A stretch of DNA of 64,000 bases from Chloroflexota bacterium (GCA_028873865.1 JAPPNI010000025.1:1-64000); one strand, 5' to 3'. Positions 16,323 to 24,845 are shown, numbered from the stretch's first letter. Notes: generated by a model not told the origin, from the sequence alone. Program-made: numbers and translations.

Positions 16323-17218
16323 TGCGCGGAAGCCTCGCCGGCCGAGGGGGCCAGGAAGTCCAGCATCGCCGACGTGACTTCTCGCGGTTTCTCCTGCTGC
16401 ACCCAGTGGCCCGCGTCGTCGATCAACACGGTCCGCAGATCGTCGACCCGCTCGGCCGCCTCTTCCATGAATGGCAGGCGCACGGCAGGGTCGTCCCGAC
16501 CCCAGATGAACTGGGTTGGACACTGGATCCGCTCATTGCGGTCGGGCCAGGTCAGGAACCAGTCGGGCCAGTAGATCGAGCGGTAGTACTTCATGGCCGA
16601 GGACAACGCCCTGGGCTGCTTCAGAGCCTCGGCCAGGATTTCGATGTCCTCATCGGTGAAGGAGTCGTTGTTCGCCGCCGCGCCTGAGAAGACTGCTTTG
16701 GCGGTCGCGTCGATGTCCGACCAGTTGCGGCGTTCGGCGAGGCCGGGCACCTGCATCAGCAGGGCGTAGGTGTTGTTGGGATAGTTGCGTCGGCCCCAGT
16801 ACCAGGAACGGACCAGCGGAGCGTTCATCACGATCAGACGATCACAGGCCGCCGGATAATCGATCGGGAACTGCAGGGCAATGACTCCGCCCCAGTCGTG
16901 CCCGACGACGGTCGCCGAGGTCTCGCCCATTGCGCGGATCAGTCCGCGCACGTCCCTGGTCAGGTTCTTGATGTCGTAGCCGCCGCGCGGCTTGTCGGAC
17001 AGGTTGTAGCCGCGCATATCGGGCGCAACCACCCGGAATCCCGCGTCGGCCAGCGGGGCGATCTGGTAGCGCCAGGAGTACCAGTGCTCTGGGAAGCCGT
17101 GCAGGAGCACGACCAGCGGGCCTTCGCCCTGGGTCACGTAGTGGAGTCGGACGCCGTTCGTCGTGGCGTAGTCGTGGGTCCAGCCCGCAGGATCAAACCG
17201 GGTGTCGTCTGCGCTCAT
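16319..17218 (-). CDS. Alpha/beta hydrolase, epoxide hydrolase type (first of pair)
   Basis: A 299-residue protein sharing the same motif set as its downstream neighbour (LLHGFPEHWYSWR, VGHDWGGVIALQF, KYYRSIYWP, DDAGHWVQQEKP). ATG 17218 is chosen because GGAGG lies 5 nt upstream; a longer reading from 17242 has no such site. The two paralogues are translationally coupled and may differ in substrate range. Confidence 0.88.
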   Translation of the reverse strand: MSADDTRFDPAGWTHDYATTNGVRLHYVTQGEGPLVVLLHGFPEHWYSWRYQIAPLADAGFRVVAPDMRGYNLSDKPRGGYDIKNLTRDVRGLIRAMGETSATVVGHDWGGVIALQFPIDYPAACDRLIVMNAPLVRSWYWGRRNYPNNTYALLMQVPGLAERRNWSDIDATAKAVFSGAAANNDSFTDEDIEILAEALKQPRALSSAMKYYRSIYWPDWFLTWPDRNERIQCPTQFIWGRDDPAVRLPFMEEAAERVDDLRTVLIDDAGHWVQQEKPREVTSAMLDFLAPSAGEASAQ

Positions 17219-17266
17219 GCCAACCTCCGCCTCGAGCGGCATGTCGGCGCAGCCCGAGAGATCGAA

Positions 17267-18589
17267 TCAGTTCAACCAGGCCAGTGGGTTCACCGCCTGG
17301 CCGTCAACGATGATCTCAAAGTGTAGATGCGACCCGGAGGAGTACCCGGTATTGCCCACCGTGCCGATGTAGCTGCCGGCGTCGACCCATTGACCCTCGC
17401 GCACATTGATGATGTCCAGATGCGCGTATCGCGACCGATATCCGCCGCCATGGTCGATCTCGACCCAGTTGCCGTACGAGGGATCCCAGGTGGCCACGGA
17501 GATCCGCCCGGCGGCAGCGGCGCCAACGAGCTCTCCGACCGGGGCTATGAAATCGACTCCGGTGTGGTAACCGGCTGCGTTCCCCCTGGGGGTGCCGAAG
17601 TAATCGCTGATCTTGTCGTATCTGAGGTAGAGCACAAAGGCTGGCACCGTCCACACCTGAGCGCCTTGCCCGCCGCTCGAAACGTCGCTGACGCCGGACG
17701 ATGCCACCGACGCCGAGCCCTGGACCAGCAGGAGTTTCTGGCCGACGAAGATCTGGTCCGGGCTGGAAATCCCGTTCGCGGGATACGCCAGAGTGGCCGC
17801 TCTGTCGCCCTGGTATCTCTCCATAAGGACGTCGAAGAGATCACCCGACTGCACGGTGTAGACGAGACCGTCAACCGGCGGCAGGGTCAAACTCTGGCCG
17901 ATGCTCAGCAGATTCGGGTCGTAGATGTCGAAGTTGTTGAACAGGACCGTGGCCTCCTGCAGGCCAAAGCGTTTGGCGATGCTCGACGCCGTGTCGCCCT
18001 GTTCGATGACGTAGCTGAACGACACCGGCAATTGCGCTCCGGCGTGCAGATCCAGGTAGTCGCGGATCCGCGCCGCCGGATCGTTCAGAGTCGCAGTCTC
18101 CGTGGCTGCTGCCGAAGACTCGACCTCGCTGCTGGTCTCGGTGAGCGCGGCTGTGACGGCGGAGGTTTCGCTCGACGCCGAGTCAGCCAATGCTGGTTGC
18201 GTCGCGGCGGGCGCGGAGGCCGCGGGCGTTGCCGTTCCTTCAGCGCCGGAGGTGGCCGAGGGTGATCGGTCTGTTGCGGTCGGCGCTGAGCTTCCGGATG
18301 TCTCCGTTGGCACGGTCGTGGCCGGAGGTAGGGCGACCTGGGCCGTCGTCCGCTGTGCGGGCTCGGTCTCCGCAGGTGGCAGGATCACCACCGGTAGACC
18401 GACCTGCGAAGACAGGCGGAGATCGAAGATCACCGCCGAGATCGCGACCAGCGCTGCTGCGATCGCGATCGCGAATGACCATTGCTGGCCAGTGGCCGCT
18501 ATGAACTGATGAGGGCGCTGATGAGGGCTGTCGATGAGCGCCCAGCCGCCCAGCCGGCTGCTTAACGGCACTTCGGACAGCCTCAGCAT
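17267..18589 (-). CDS. Membrane-anchored LysM / M23 (LytM) peptidase
   Basis: A 440-residue cell-wall protein. One membrane helix (about residues 38-56) is followed by a long Ser/Thr/Ala/Pro linker (about 70-175), two LysM domains (YVIEQGDTASSIAKRFG about 198; YTVQSGDLFDVLMERY about 248) and a C-terminal M23 domain. The M23 zinc ligands are in YHTGVDF (about 350) and HLHFE (about 425). The set is complete, so an active peptidoglycan endopeptidase on the outer face of the membrane is likely. It is monocistronic. Confidence 0.92.
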   Translation of the reverse strand: MLRLSEVPLSSRLGGWALIDSPHQRPHQFIAATGQQWSFAIAIAAALVAISAVIFDLRLSSQVGLPVVILPPAETEPAQRTTAQVALPPATTVPTETSGSSAPTATDRSPSATSGAEGTATPAASAPAATQPALADSASSETSAVTAALTETSSEVESSAAATETATLNDPAARIRDYLDLHAGAQLPVSFSYVIEQGDTASSIAKRFGLQEATVLFNNFDIYDPNLLSIGQSLTLPPVDGLVYTVQSGDLFDVLMERYQGDRAATLAYPANGISSPDQIFVGQKLLLVQGSASVASSGVSDVSSGGQGAQVWTVPAFVLYLRYDKISDYFGTPRGNAAGYHTGVDFIAPVGELVGAAAAGRISVATWDPSYGNWVEIDHGGGYRSRYAHLDIINVREGQWVDAGSYIGTVGNTGYSSGSHLHFEIIVDGQAVNPLAWLN

Positions 18590-18673
18590 GGCGCACCCCG
18601 AGAGGCAATGGGTCGATTATCGACCATCCGCATTACGTCGGAGTTTATCGCAGTCCCGAGGACCTGGAGCGCC

Positions 18674-18702
18674 GTGACAATCGTTGGAAAATCAGCTACC
18701 AT
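18674..18702 (+). promoter_or_regulatory. Sigma70-like promoter for the sirtuin leader transcript
   Basis: GTGACA (18674-18679), a 17-bp spacer and TACCAT (18697-18702) match the -35/-10 layout. A transcript would start near 18709, about 13 nt before the strong ribosome binding site of the 21-codon leader ORF. Confidence 0.45.
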
Positions 18703-18733
18703 GACGGCGGTTGGGAACTGAGAGGAGGAATCG

Positions 18734-18799
18734 ATGCGCAAGCTGAACATTCACCTCGTTTATGGAGTACTTCAAGTCGATCGTCCAGGCTCCCGTTAG
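18734..18799 (+). CDS. Candidate 21-residue leader peptide upstream of the sirtuin gene
   Basis: A 21-codon ORF beginning MRKLNIHLVYGV and ending RPGSR. It has a near-ideal ribosome binding site (GAGGAGGAA, 18722-18730) just before ATG 18734. Its TAG (18797-18799) lies in the loop and first stem base of a 7-bp hairpin. There is no similarity to known amino-acid attenuator peptides (no runs of one regulatory amino acid). The strong site and the downstream hairpins make a translated regulatory leader plausible. Confidence 0.5.
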   Translation: MRKLNIHLVYGVLQVDRPGSR

Positions 18800-18841
18800 G
18801 GAGCCGAAGGCACAAAGAAGATGCGCCCCCGTCAGGGGGCG
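18788..18841 (+). promoter_or_regulatory. Two 7-bp hairpins in the sirtuin leader
   Basis: GGCTCCC (18788-18794), loop GTTA, GGGAGCC (18799-18805), then CGCCCCC (18824-18830), loop GTCA, GGGGGCG (18835-18841). Both stems are perfect. The second is followed by ttgtcgt, too U-poor for a strong terminator. Stem length and GTNR loops match the two hairpins before RDD gene 3. Confidence 0.55.
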
Positions 18842-18867
18842 TTGTCGTATGTGAGGGATGCTTGCCC

Positions 18868-19665
18868 ATGCCCGATCCGGTCGACAGTCATCAGGAGTCC
18901 ATTGAACGCGCTGCGGCGTTGCTCGCCCAGTCGCGCTACTGCATCGCCTTGACTGGCGCCGGCATCTCCGCAGAGTCGGGAATTCCCACCTTCCGTGGCA
19001 AAGACGGCCTCTGGACCAAGCACGGCGAGCCGCCCCTGAACCAGTACGAGCAATTCTCGGCCGATCCGGCCGAGTGGTGGCAGAACGTCGCTGAGCGTCG
19101 TCGCAATCCCGACGAGTTGACCGCCACGATCGCGAACGCCCAGCCCAATGACGCCCACTACGCGATGGCTGAACTCGAGCGAATCGGTGTGCTCAAACAC
19201 ATCATCACGCAGAACGTCGACGGTCTGCATCGCGCCGCGGGGGCCGAGAGCCTCACCGAGATCCACGGCTGTACGACCCTGCTGCGTTGCATCGCCTGCA
19301 ATACGCGCTCGCCGTTCGACGAAATTCCCGAGATCTTCCCGCCGCGCTGCGACAAATGCGGCGGCATCGTCAAGACCGACACCGTCATGTTCGGCGAACC
19401 GATCCCGCCCGACTGTCTCCAGCGCTGCTATGAGGAGGCTTCCAAAGCCGACTGCGTGATCCTTGTGGGCACGACCGCCGTGGTATCCCCGGCGGCCGAC
19501 TTCGCATTTGCGGTCGGACAGCGAGGCCATCCGATGATCGAAGTCAATCTCGATCCGACGATCATCACCCAGTACTGCGCCGTCGCGATCCATGACAGGG
19601 CCGGCGAGCTCATGTCGCGGATTGTCGCCGAAGTGAAGCGGGTTCAGCTGGCTGAGTCGAACTGA
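18868..19665 (+). CDS. NAD-dependent protein deacylase (sirtuin)
   Basis: A 265-residue Sir2 protein. NAD-binding motifs are TGAGISAESGIPTFRGKDGLW (split here as TGAGISAESG and IPTFRGKDGLW) and TQNVDGLH. The catalytic His is in EIHGC. The zinc-binding cysteines are in CIACN and CDKCGG, and GTTAVVSPAADF lies near the end. It removes acyl groups from lysine at the cost of NAD, in the cytoplasm. ATG 18868 is preferred; TTG 18862 is also possible. The leader ORF upstream suggests control at translation or early transcription. Confidence 0.93.
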   Translation: MPDPVDSHQESIERAAALLAQSRYCIALTGAGISAESGIPTFRGKDGLWTKHGEPPLNQYEQFSADPAEWWQNVAERRRNPDELTATIANAQPNDAHYAMAELERIGVLKHIITQNVDGLHRAAGAESLTEIHGCTTLLRCIACNTRSPFDEIPEIFPPRCDKCGGIVKTDTVMFGEPIPPDCLQRCYEEASKADCVILVGTTAVVSPAADFAFAVGQRGHPMIEVNLDPTIITQYCAVAIHDRAGELMSRIVAEVKRVQLAESN

Positions 19666-19683
19666 CCTCAGCCGGCTGATACG

Positions 19684-19689
19684 TATACT
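19684..19689 (+). promoter_or_regulatory. -10 element placed for a leaderless transcript of the M20 peptidase
   Basis: TATACT ends 6 nt before ATG 19696, so transcription would start at or next to the start codon. No ribosome binding site precedes this ATG. ctgacc at 19662-19667 is a weak -35 with a 16-bp spacer. Confidence 0.45.
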
Positions 19690-19695
19690 CGACCA

Positions 19696-21021
19696 ATGAC
19701 TACCACACCCCAACTCGGCATCAACTGGGACGACGTGACGGCTGAGATCACGTCGGTCCTGCGCGACTACCTCCGTGTCAACACGTCCAACCCACCCGGC
19801 AATGAACAGGCCGCCGCAGAGTTTCTGGCGCCAATCCTCGAGGCCGAGGGCTACGAATGCGAATACGTCGAAGCCGGGCCCGGTCGTGTCTCGATGCGCA
19901 CCCGTCTGCATGGGAGCGGCGACGAGCGACCACTGATGTTGCTCAATCACACCGACGTGGTTCCGGTCCAGGAGGAGTTCTGGGACGTCGATCCCTTCGC
20001 GGCCGTCGAAAAAGACGGCATGCTCTGGGGCCGGGGCGCGCTCGACATGAAGGGCATGGGCACGCTCGAGTTGCTGGTGATGCTGCTCTTTCGGCGACTC
20101 AACCTGACGCCCAATCGCGACATCGTGTTCCTCGCCGTCGCAGACGAAGAGGCTGGCTCGGCCTACGGCATGGAATGGCTCGACCAGAACGAGCAGGGTT
20201 GGATCACCGAGCCAGAGTTCGCGCTCAACGAGGGGGGCATGGGCGCCCTCAACCTGCTGGGCTCAAACCGACCGGTGTTCGCCTGCTCGCCCTCCGAGAA
20301 ATCTCCGCTCTGGCTCAAGCTGCGCGCCGAAGGACAGCCCGGTCACGGCTCGACGCCGCACGCCGACAACGCCGTGGAACGTCTGATCCGCGCGTTGTAC
20401 GCCGTCCAGAACTGGGACCGAGCGGTCACCGTCCAGCCGCATACAGCAGAGGCGCTGCAGCGGATGCGCGATGCCAACGCCTGGGCCGGCTCCGCGCCCA
20501 GCCTGAACAAACTCTGCCAGACCTATCCCGCCTTCGCCGCCGTCACGCGCGACACGATCTCAAATACCGGCGCGACCAGCGGCATCAAGCACAACGTCAT
20601 TCCCGCCGACGCCGAGGCCACGCTCGACTGCCGCCTGCTGCCCGGCGAGTCTTACGACGACTTCATCAAGAGCATGCGTGACGTGATCGACGACGAGAAA
20701 GTCGAGGTCGAAGTCGTCTTCGGCAGCATGGGTCCGTCCAGCAGCTTCGAGACCGAGATGGTCAGCGTGATTGAGGACGTCGTCCGCGAACAGGTCGAAG
20801 GCGCGCTCGTGATTCCCTCCACCTGCGTCGGATTCACCGACTCGCGGGTGCTTCGCCGTCATGGCGTCCACTCGTACGGATTCGTGCCGACCCTGATGGA
20901 CGCCTCACTCGCCTCGGGTGTGCACGGACACAACGAACGCACTCCGATCGAGGGGCTCAACACCGGGATTCAGATCCTGTTCGAGGTCGTCCGGCGCTTC
21001 ACCAACGCGCAACGTCTCTGA
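19696..21021 (+). CDS. M20-family metallopeptidase / amidohydrolase
   Basis: A 441-residue enzyme with M20 dizinc motifs in order: LLNHTDVVPV (His, about 86), WGRGALDMKGMG (bridging Asp, about 118), DEEAGS (catalytic and ligand Glu, about 152), NEGG (about 175), the dimerisation-domain GHGSTPHADN (about 217) and a C-terminal HGHNERTP. It should hydrolyse an amide, such as a dipeptide or acylated amino acid. It follows the sirtuin by only 30 bp but has its own -10, so it may be transcribed separately. Confidence 0.92.
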   Translation: MTTTPQLGINWDDVTAEITSVLRDYLRVNTSNPPGNEQAAAEFLAPILEAEGYECEYVEAGPGRVSMRTRLHGSGDERPLMLLNHTDVVPVQEEFWDVDPFAAVEKDGMLWGRGALDMKGMGTLELLVMLLFRRLNLTPNRDIVFLAVADEEAGSAYGMEWLDQNEQGWITEPEFALNEGGMGALNLLGSNRPVFACSPSEKSPLWLKLRAEGQPGHGSTPHADNAVERLIRALYAVQNWDRAVTVQPHTAEALQRMRDANAWAGSAPSLNKLCQTYPAFAAVTRDTISNTGATSGIKHNVIPADAEATLDCRLLPGESYDDFIKSMRDVIDDEKVEVEVVFGSMGPSSSFETEMVSVIEDVVREQVEGALVIPSTCVGFTDSRVLRRHGVHSYGFVPTLMDASLASGVHGHNERTPIEGLNTGIQILFEVVRRFTNAQRL

Positions 21022-21070
21022 TTTCAGCATCAGACCAGTCTGCCAACAGCGAGCAGCAGGGAGGCGAACC

Positions 21071-21883
21071 GTGCGGCATCCGCAACTCGACGGTCAATGG
21101 GCGCTCATTCTCGGCGCATCCTCGGGATTCGGCGGCACAGCGGCCGTGGCGCTCGCCGAAGCGGGGATGAACATCGCCGGTGTCCATCTCGACCGGCGCT
21201 CCACCATGGGCAATGTCGAGCGAATTGTCGGTGAGATCGAGTCGCACGGTCGCCAGGCCGTCTTCCACAACATGAACGCCGCCGACGAGGCGAAGCGCGG
21301 CGAGATGCTCGACAGCCTGCGCGAGCAGTTCGGCGCCGAAGGCGGCCCGGGCACCGTGCGAGTTCTGCTCCACTCGCTCGCATTCGGCACGCTCGGTCCA
21401 TATATCGGCGCCAAAGAAGATCGCCCGATCACCCAGCGGCAGATGGAAATGACCCTCGACGTGATGGCCAACTCGGTCGTCTACTGGACCCAGGACATGG
21501 TCGCTCGTGGACTCCTTGGCGAAGGCAGCAAGATTTACGGGATGACCTCCGGCGGAGACATGCGGGTCATCCCCCAATACGGAGCGGTTTCCGCCGCGAA
21601 GGCCGCGCTCGCCGCCCACCTCAGACAACTCGCCGTAGAACTCGCTCCGCAGGGCATCGCCGCCAACGCGATCAAGGCCGGTATCACCCACACACCGGCG
21701 CTTGAGAAGATTCCCGCCGGCATGCAACTCCTCGACTTCGCCCAGAATCACAATCCGTCCGGCCGCGTCACCGAGCCCGAAGATATCGCCCGAGCAATCA
21801 TCGGCCTCAGCCTCGACGACTCCAACTGGGTCACCGGAAACACCATCAACGTCGACGGCGGCGAAGACATCACGGTGCTCTAG
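21071..21883 (+). CDS. Short-chain dehydrogenase, enoyl-ACP reductase (FabI/FabL)-like
   Basis: A 270-residue SDR. The GTG start follows GGGAGG. The cofactor loop is LGASSGFGGTAAVAL (about 16-30). The catalytic Tyr and Lys are spaced YGAVSAAK, that is Y-x6-K, as in enoyl-ACP reductases, rather than the Y-x3-K of classical SDRs. LLHSLAFGTLGPYIG also resembles FabI. The most likely role is reduction of an enoyl thioester, but a catabolic enoyl-CoA reductase cannot be excluded because it precedes thiolase and CoA-transferase genes. Confidence 0.8.
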   Translation: MRHPQLDGQWALILGASSGFGGTAAVALAEAGMNIAGVHLDRRSTMGNVERIVGEIESHGRQAVFHNMNAADEAKRGEMLDSLREQFGAEGGPGTVRVLLHSLAFGTLGPYIGAKEDRPITQRQMEMTLDVMANSVVYWTQDMVARGLLGEGSKIYGMTSGGDMRVIPQYGAVSAAKAALAAHLRQLAVELAPQGIAANAIKAGITHTPALEKIPAGMQLLDFAQNHNPSGRVTEPEDIARAIIGLSLDDSNWVTGNTINVDGGEDITVL

Positions 21884-21963
21884 CGCCCACGGAGCGGCGG
21901 GCCCCAGACAGGTTGAGACGGGACCCGCTGCTAAACTGACGCCGGATTTGCGAGGAGTTTCAC

Positions 21964-23154
21964 ATGAGTGACCCGATCAGGGGACAAACGGCGATTTGCG
22001 GCCTTGGCATCACCGAGATGGGCAAGGTCTACGGCCACGACGCGTCCTGGTTCGCCGGCGAGTCGATCCGTCTCGCCGTCGAAGACGCCGGCCTGCAGAA
22101 GGACGACATCGACGGCCTGCTTGTCAACCCGGGCATCACCGGCATGATGGGCAGCGGGATCGGCATTCCCCTGCAGGGCTACCTCGGACTGCGCAACTTG
22201 CGCCTGCTCAACCACATGAACTCCTACGGCGCCACCGCGTCCGCGATGGTCCAGTACGCCGCGTTCGCCGTCCACCACGGCATGGCCAACTACGTCGCCT
22301 GCATCTTCTCCGACGCTCCGCTGCAACAGGGCGGATCGGCCGGCGCGGCCTACGGCGGAGCCGGACGCCGCGGACCGAGCGGGATGGCCTCGTTGATGCC
22401 CGCCTTCGGCTTCTATGGCGCCAACACCTCGTACGCGCTCGCTGCACGACGCTATATGGAGCGCTACGGCATCACCAACAACGACCTCGGCCGCGTCTCG
22501 GTCACGCAGCGACGCTACGCCGTCGACAATCCGCACGCGACCATGCGCCAACCGCTCACGCTCGAGGACTACCACAACTCCCGTTGGATCGTGGAGCCGT
22601 TCCACCTGCTCGACTGCTGCCTCGTCTCCAATGGCGCGGTCTGCACGATCGTCACCACCGCCGAGCGCGCGCGTGACCTCAAGTCATCGCCCGCCTACAT
22701 CTGGGGCATGGGACAGGGACACCCGGGCAACTTCCCCCACGCGGAAGTCGAAGTCGGCACGACCTCCGGCGCGACGATCGCCGGTGAAACCGCATACAAG
22801 ATGGCCGGCGTCGGACCCGAAGATGTTGACATCTGCGAGTTCTACGACTGCTACACCTACACCGTCCTGCGCACCATTGAGGACTACGGTCTGGCCAAGC
22901 CGGGCGAAGCCATCGGCCTCTACCCCGAGGACCCGGCCGACCCCGAGGCGGAACTACCGACGATCAACACCGGCGGCGGACAGCTCTCCTCCTACTACAT
23001 GTGGGGTATGACGCCGATCTCAGAAGGCGTGATCCAGGCTCGCGGCTCGGGTGGCGACCGTCAGATCGAGAAGAACGACATCGTGCTCTGCTCGGGCAAC
23101 GGTGGCACCCTCGACACCCACGGCACGCTCATCCTCTCACCCAACGCCAACTAG
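21964..23154 (+). CDS. Thiolase-like protein (lipid-transfer/aldolase type), partner of DUF35
   Basis: A 396-residue thiolase-fold protein with a GAGGAG ribosome binding site. The nucleophile-loop cysteine of true thiolases is absent (the region reads HMNSYGATASAM), and the C-terminal GHP motif is replaced by GGGQLSSYYMWG. It keeps CEFYDCYTYT, a YDxxT segment as in Ltp-type steroid side-chain aldolases (recalled, not checked). It is followed 12 bp later by a DUF35 protein, the known partner of such aldolases. It is therefore more likely a retro-aldolase or inactive acyl-CoA-binding subunit than a thiolase. Confidence 0.8.
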   Translation: MSDPIRGQTAICGLGITEMGKVYGHDASWFAGESIRLAVEDAGLQKDDIDGLLVNPGITGMMGSGIGIPLQGYLGLRNLRLLNHMNSYGATASAMVQYAAFAVHHGMANYVACIFSDAPLQQGGSAGAAYGGAGRRGPSGMASLMPAFGFYGANTSYALAARRYMERYGITNNDLGRVSVTQRRYAVDNPHATMRQPLTLEDYHNSRWIVEPFHLLDCCLVSNGAVCTIVTTAERARDLKSSPAYIWGMGQGHPGNFPHAEVEVGTTSGATIAGETAYKMAGVGPEDVDICEFYDCYTYTVLRTIEDYGLAKPGEAIGLYPEDPADPEAELPTINTGGGQLSSYYMWGMTPISEGVIQARGSGGDRQIEKNDIVLCSGNGGTLDTHGTLILSPNAN

Positions 23155-23166
23155 GACCGACCACCG

Positions 23167-23571
23167 ATGGCCTACGAAAAGCCGCTCCCCAACCCCGACG
23201 AGAACACCCAGCCCTTCTTCGACGGGCTCAAGGAGCACAAGCTGCTGCTTCAGTACTTCCCCTCGGCCGACCACTACCAGTACCCCTACAGTGACCGCTG
23301 CTACAAGGATTGGTCGACCGACTGGGAATGGCGCGAGTCCGCCGGCAACGGCGAGGTCTACACCTGGGTGCGCATGCACCAGCTCTATCACCCGTCGTGG
23401 AAGGCGGAGATTCCCTACACGCTCGCCGTCGTGCAGCTCGACGAAGGACCGCGGATGCACACCAACCTGGTCAGGGTGCCGGTGGAAGACGTCCACGTCG
23501 GCATGCGTGTGAAAATCCACTTCGACGATGTCACCGATGAGTTCACGCTGCCCAAGTTCGAGCCCGCGTAG
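23167..23571 (+). CDS. DUF35 OB-fold protein with degenerate zinc ribbon
   Basis: A 134-residue protein of the OB-fold/DUF35 family. The N-terminal helix region (FFDGLKEHKLLLQYF) and beta-barrel (GEVYTWVRMHQLYH, YTLAVVQLDEGPRM) are intact. The zinc ribbon that normally has four cysteines is reduced to one (SDRCYKDW). It sits directly after the thiolase-like gene, as DUF35 partners do, and should form a complex with it. Loss of zinc ligands suggests the ribbon folds without metal. Confidence 0.8.
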   Translation: MAYEKPLPNPDENTQPFFDGLKEHKLLLQYFPSADHYQYPYSDRCYKDWSTDWEWRESAGNGEVYTWVRMHQLYHPSWKAEIPYTLAVVQLDEGPRMHTNLVRVPVEDVHVGMRVKIHFDDVTDEFTLPKFEPA

Positions 23572-23586
23572 GTCGCCGCGTCATCG

Positions 23587-24843
23587 ATGACTGACTCCGA
23601 GCCGAACACCAAGCCGCCGCTCGACGGCGTCAGAGTCGTCGACTTCACCTGGATCGTCGCCGGACCCACCTGCACGCGCCTGCTCGGCGATCTCGGCGCA
23701 GAGGTCATCCGTGTGGAGAACGAGCAAACCCTCGATTCGATCCGTTTCGGACGTCCCCATCCGAACGGATTCGACCCGCCCGACTCGGGCGCCATGTTCA
23801 ACTGGCTCGACCGCAACAAGCGCTCGATCACAGTCAACGCGCGCCATCCCGATGGCCTCGACCTGATCAAGCGGCTGATCCGAGTCTCGGATGTCGTCGT
23901 CGAGAACTACTCGTCGCGCATCCTCGAGAACTGGGGCCTGAGCTTCGAGGAGCAACGAGCCGAGAATCCGCAGATCATCTACGTATCCCTCTCCGGCTTC
24001 GGACACTCCGGACCGCAGCGTGACTATTCGACCTGGGGCCCGACCGCACAGGCGCTGAGCGGCCTGACCGCGATGTCCGGTCTGCCCGAGGCGCCGGAGC
24101 CGGCCGGTTGGGGCTACTCCTACCTCGATCACATGGCCGGCTTCACTGCCGCGGCGGCGATCACGGCCGCGCTGAAACATCGCCGCGAGACCGGTCAGGG
24201 TCAGTGGATCGATCTCTCCCAGGTCGAGACGGGCATGGCGCTGACCGGCTCCGCCACGCTCGATTTCACCGTCAACGGCCGTCGCTACCGGGAAACCGGC
24301 AATCCTCCCGGCAATCGCTCGGTCTGGCCTCAGGCGGCTCCGCACAACACCTATCCGACCGCCGGCGACGACAACTGGATCATGATCACCTGCACCTCGG
24401 ACGCCGAATGGGAGGCGTTCTGCGAGGTCAGCGATCATCCTCACTGGCGCACCGACCGACGTTTCGCCACCCTGCCCGCTCGTCTCCGCCACGAAGACGA
24501 ACTCGACGAACAGATCGGTTCCTGGACTGCTGGACAGGACGGCCGCGCTCTGATGCAACGCCTGCAAGCCGCCGACGTTCCCGCCGGCGTTGTGCAGAAC
24601 GGCGTCGACCTCGTTGTCAGCGATCCGCAGATGAAAGCTCGCGAGTGGACGGTCACCCGTGATCACCCGGTCATCGGCGAGCACCTGACCGACGGCCTGC
24701 AGATTCACTTCTCCCGCACCCCGGCCCATCGCGACCGTCCCGGACCGCCGCTCGGAGAAGCGAACCAGTACGTCTTTGGCGAACTACTCGGCCTCAGCGA
24801 CGAACGGATCGCCGAGCTGCAGATGAACGGCGCAATGGGCTAG
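23587..24843 (+). CDS. CaiB/BaiF family CoA-transferase (catalytic Asp present)
   Basis: A 418-residue class III CoA-transferase. It opens with LDGVRVVDFTWIVAGPTCTRLLGDLGAEVIRVE split over the usual N-terminal Rossmann region. The active-site Asp is predicted at residue 181 in YLDHMAGFTAAAA, followed by TGQGQWIDLSQ. The family moves CoA between carboxylic acids through an Asp-CoA thioester. The next gene, 2 bp on, is a paralogue lacking this Asp, so the two may form a heteromer. The acyl acceptor is unknown. Confidence 0.9.
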   Translation: MTDSEPNTKPPLDGVRVVDFTWIVAGPTCTRLLGDLGAEVIRVENEQTLDSIRFGRPHPNGFDPPDSGAMFNWLDRNKRSITVNARHPDGLDLIKRLIRVSDVVVENYSSRILENWGLSFEEQRAENPQIIYVSLSGFGHSGPQRDYSTWGPTAQALSGLTAMSGLPEAPEPAGWGYSYLDHMAGFTAAAAITAALKHRRETGQGQWIDLSQVETGMALTGSATLDFTVNGRRYRETGNPPGNRSVWPQAAPHNTYPTAGDDNWIMITCTSDAEWEAFCEVSDHPHWRTDRRFATLPARLRHEDELDEQIGSWTAGQDGRALMQRLQAADVPAGVVQNGVDLVVSDPQMKAREWTVTRDHPVIGEHLTDGLQIHFSRTPAHRDRPGPPLGEANQYVFGELLGLSDERIAELQMNGAMG

Positions 24844-24845
24844 CC

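Noticed and set aside
16323-16523. N-terminal extension of the second epoxide-hydrolase-like protein
   Set aside because: It lies wholly within the upstream hydrolase gene; ATG at 16322 with ATGA overlap is the better start.
18824-18848. Rho-independent terminator in the sirtuin leader
   Set aside because: The stem is strong but what follows (ttgtcgtatg) lacks a T-run.
20918-21070. N-terminal extension of the enoyl-reductase-like SDR into the M20 peptidase gene
   Set aside because: It overlaps the peptidase in another frame; GTG 21071 has GGGAGG upstream and begins the conserved fold.
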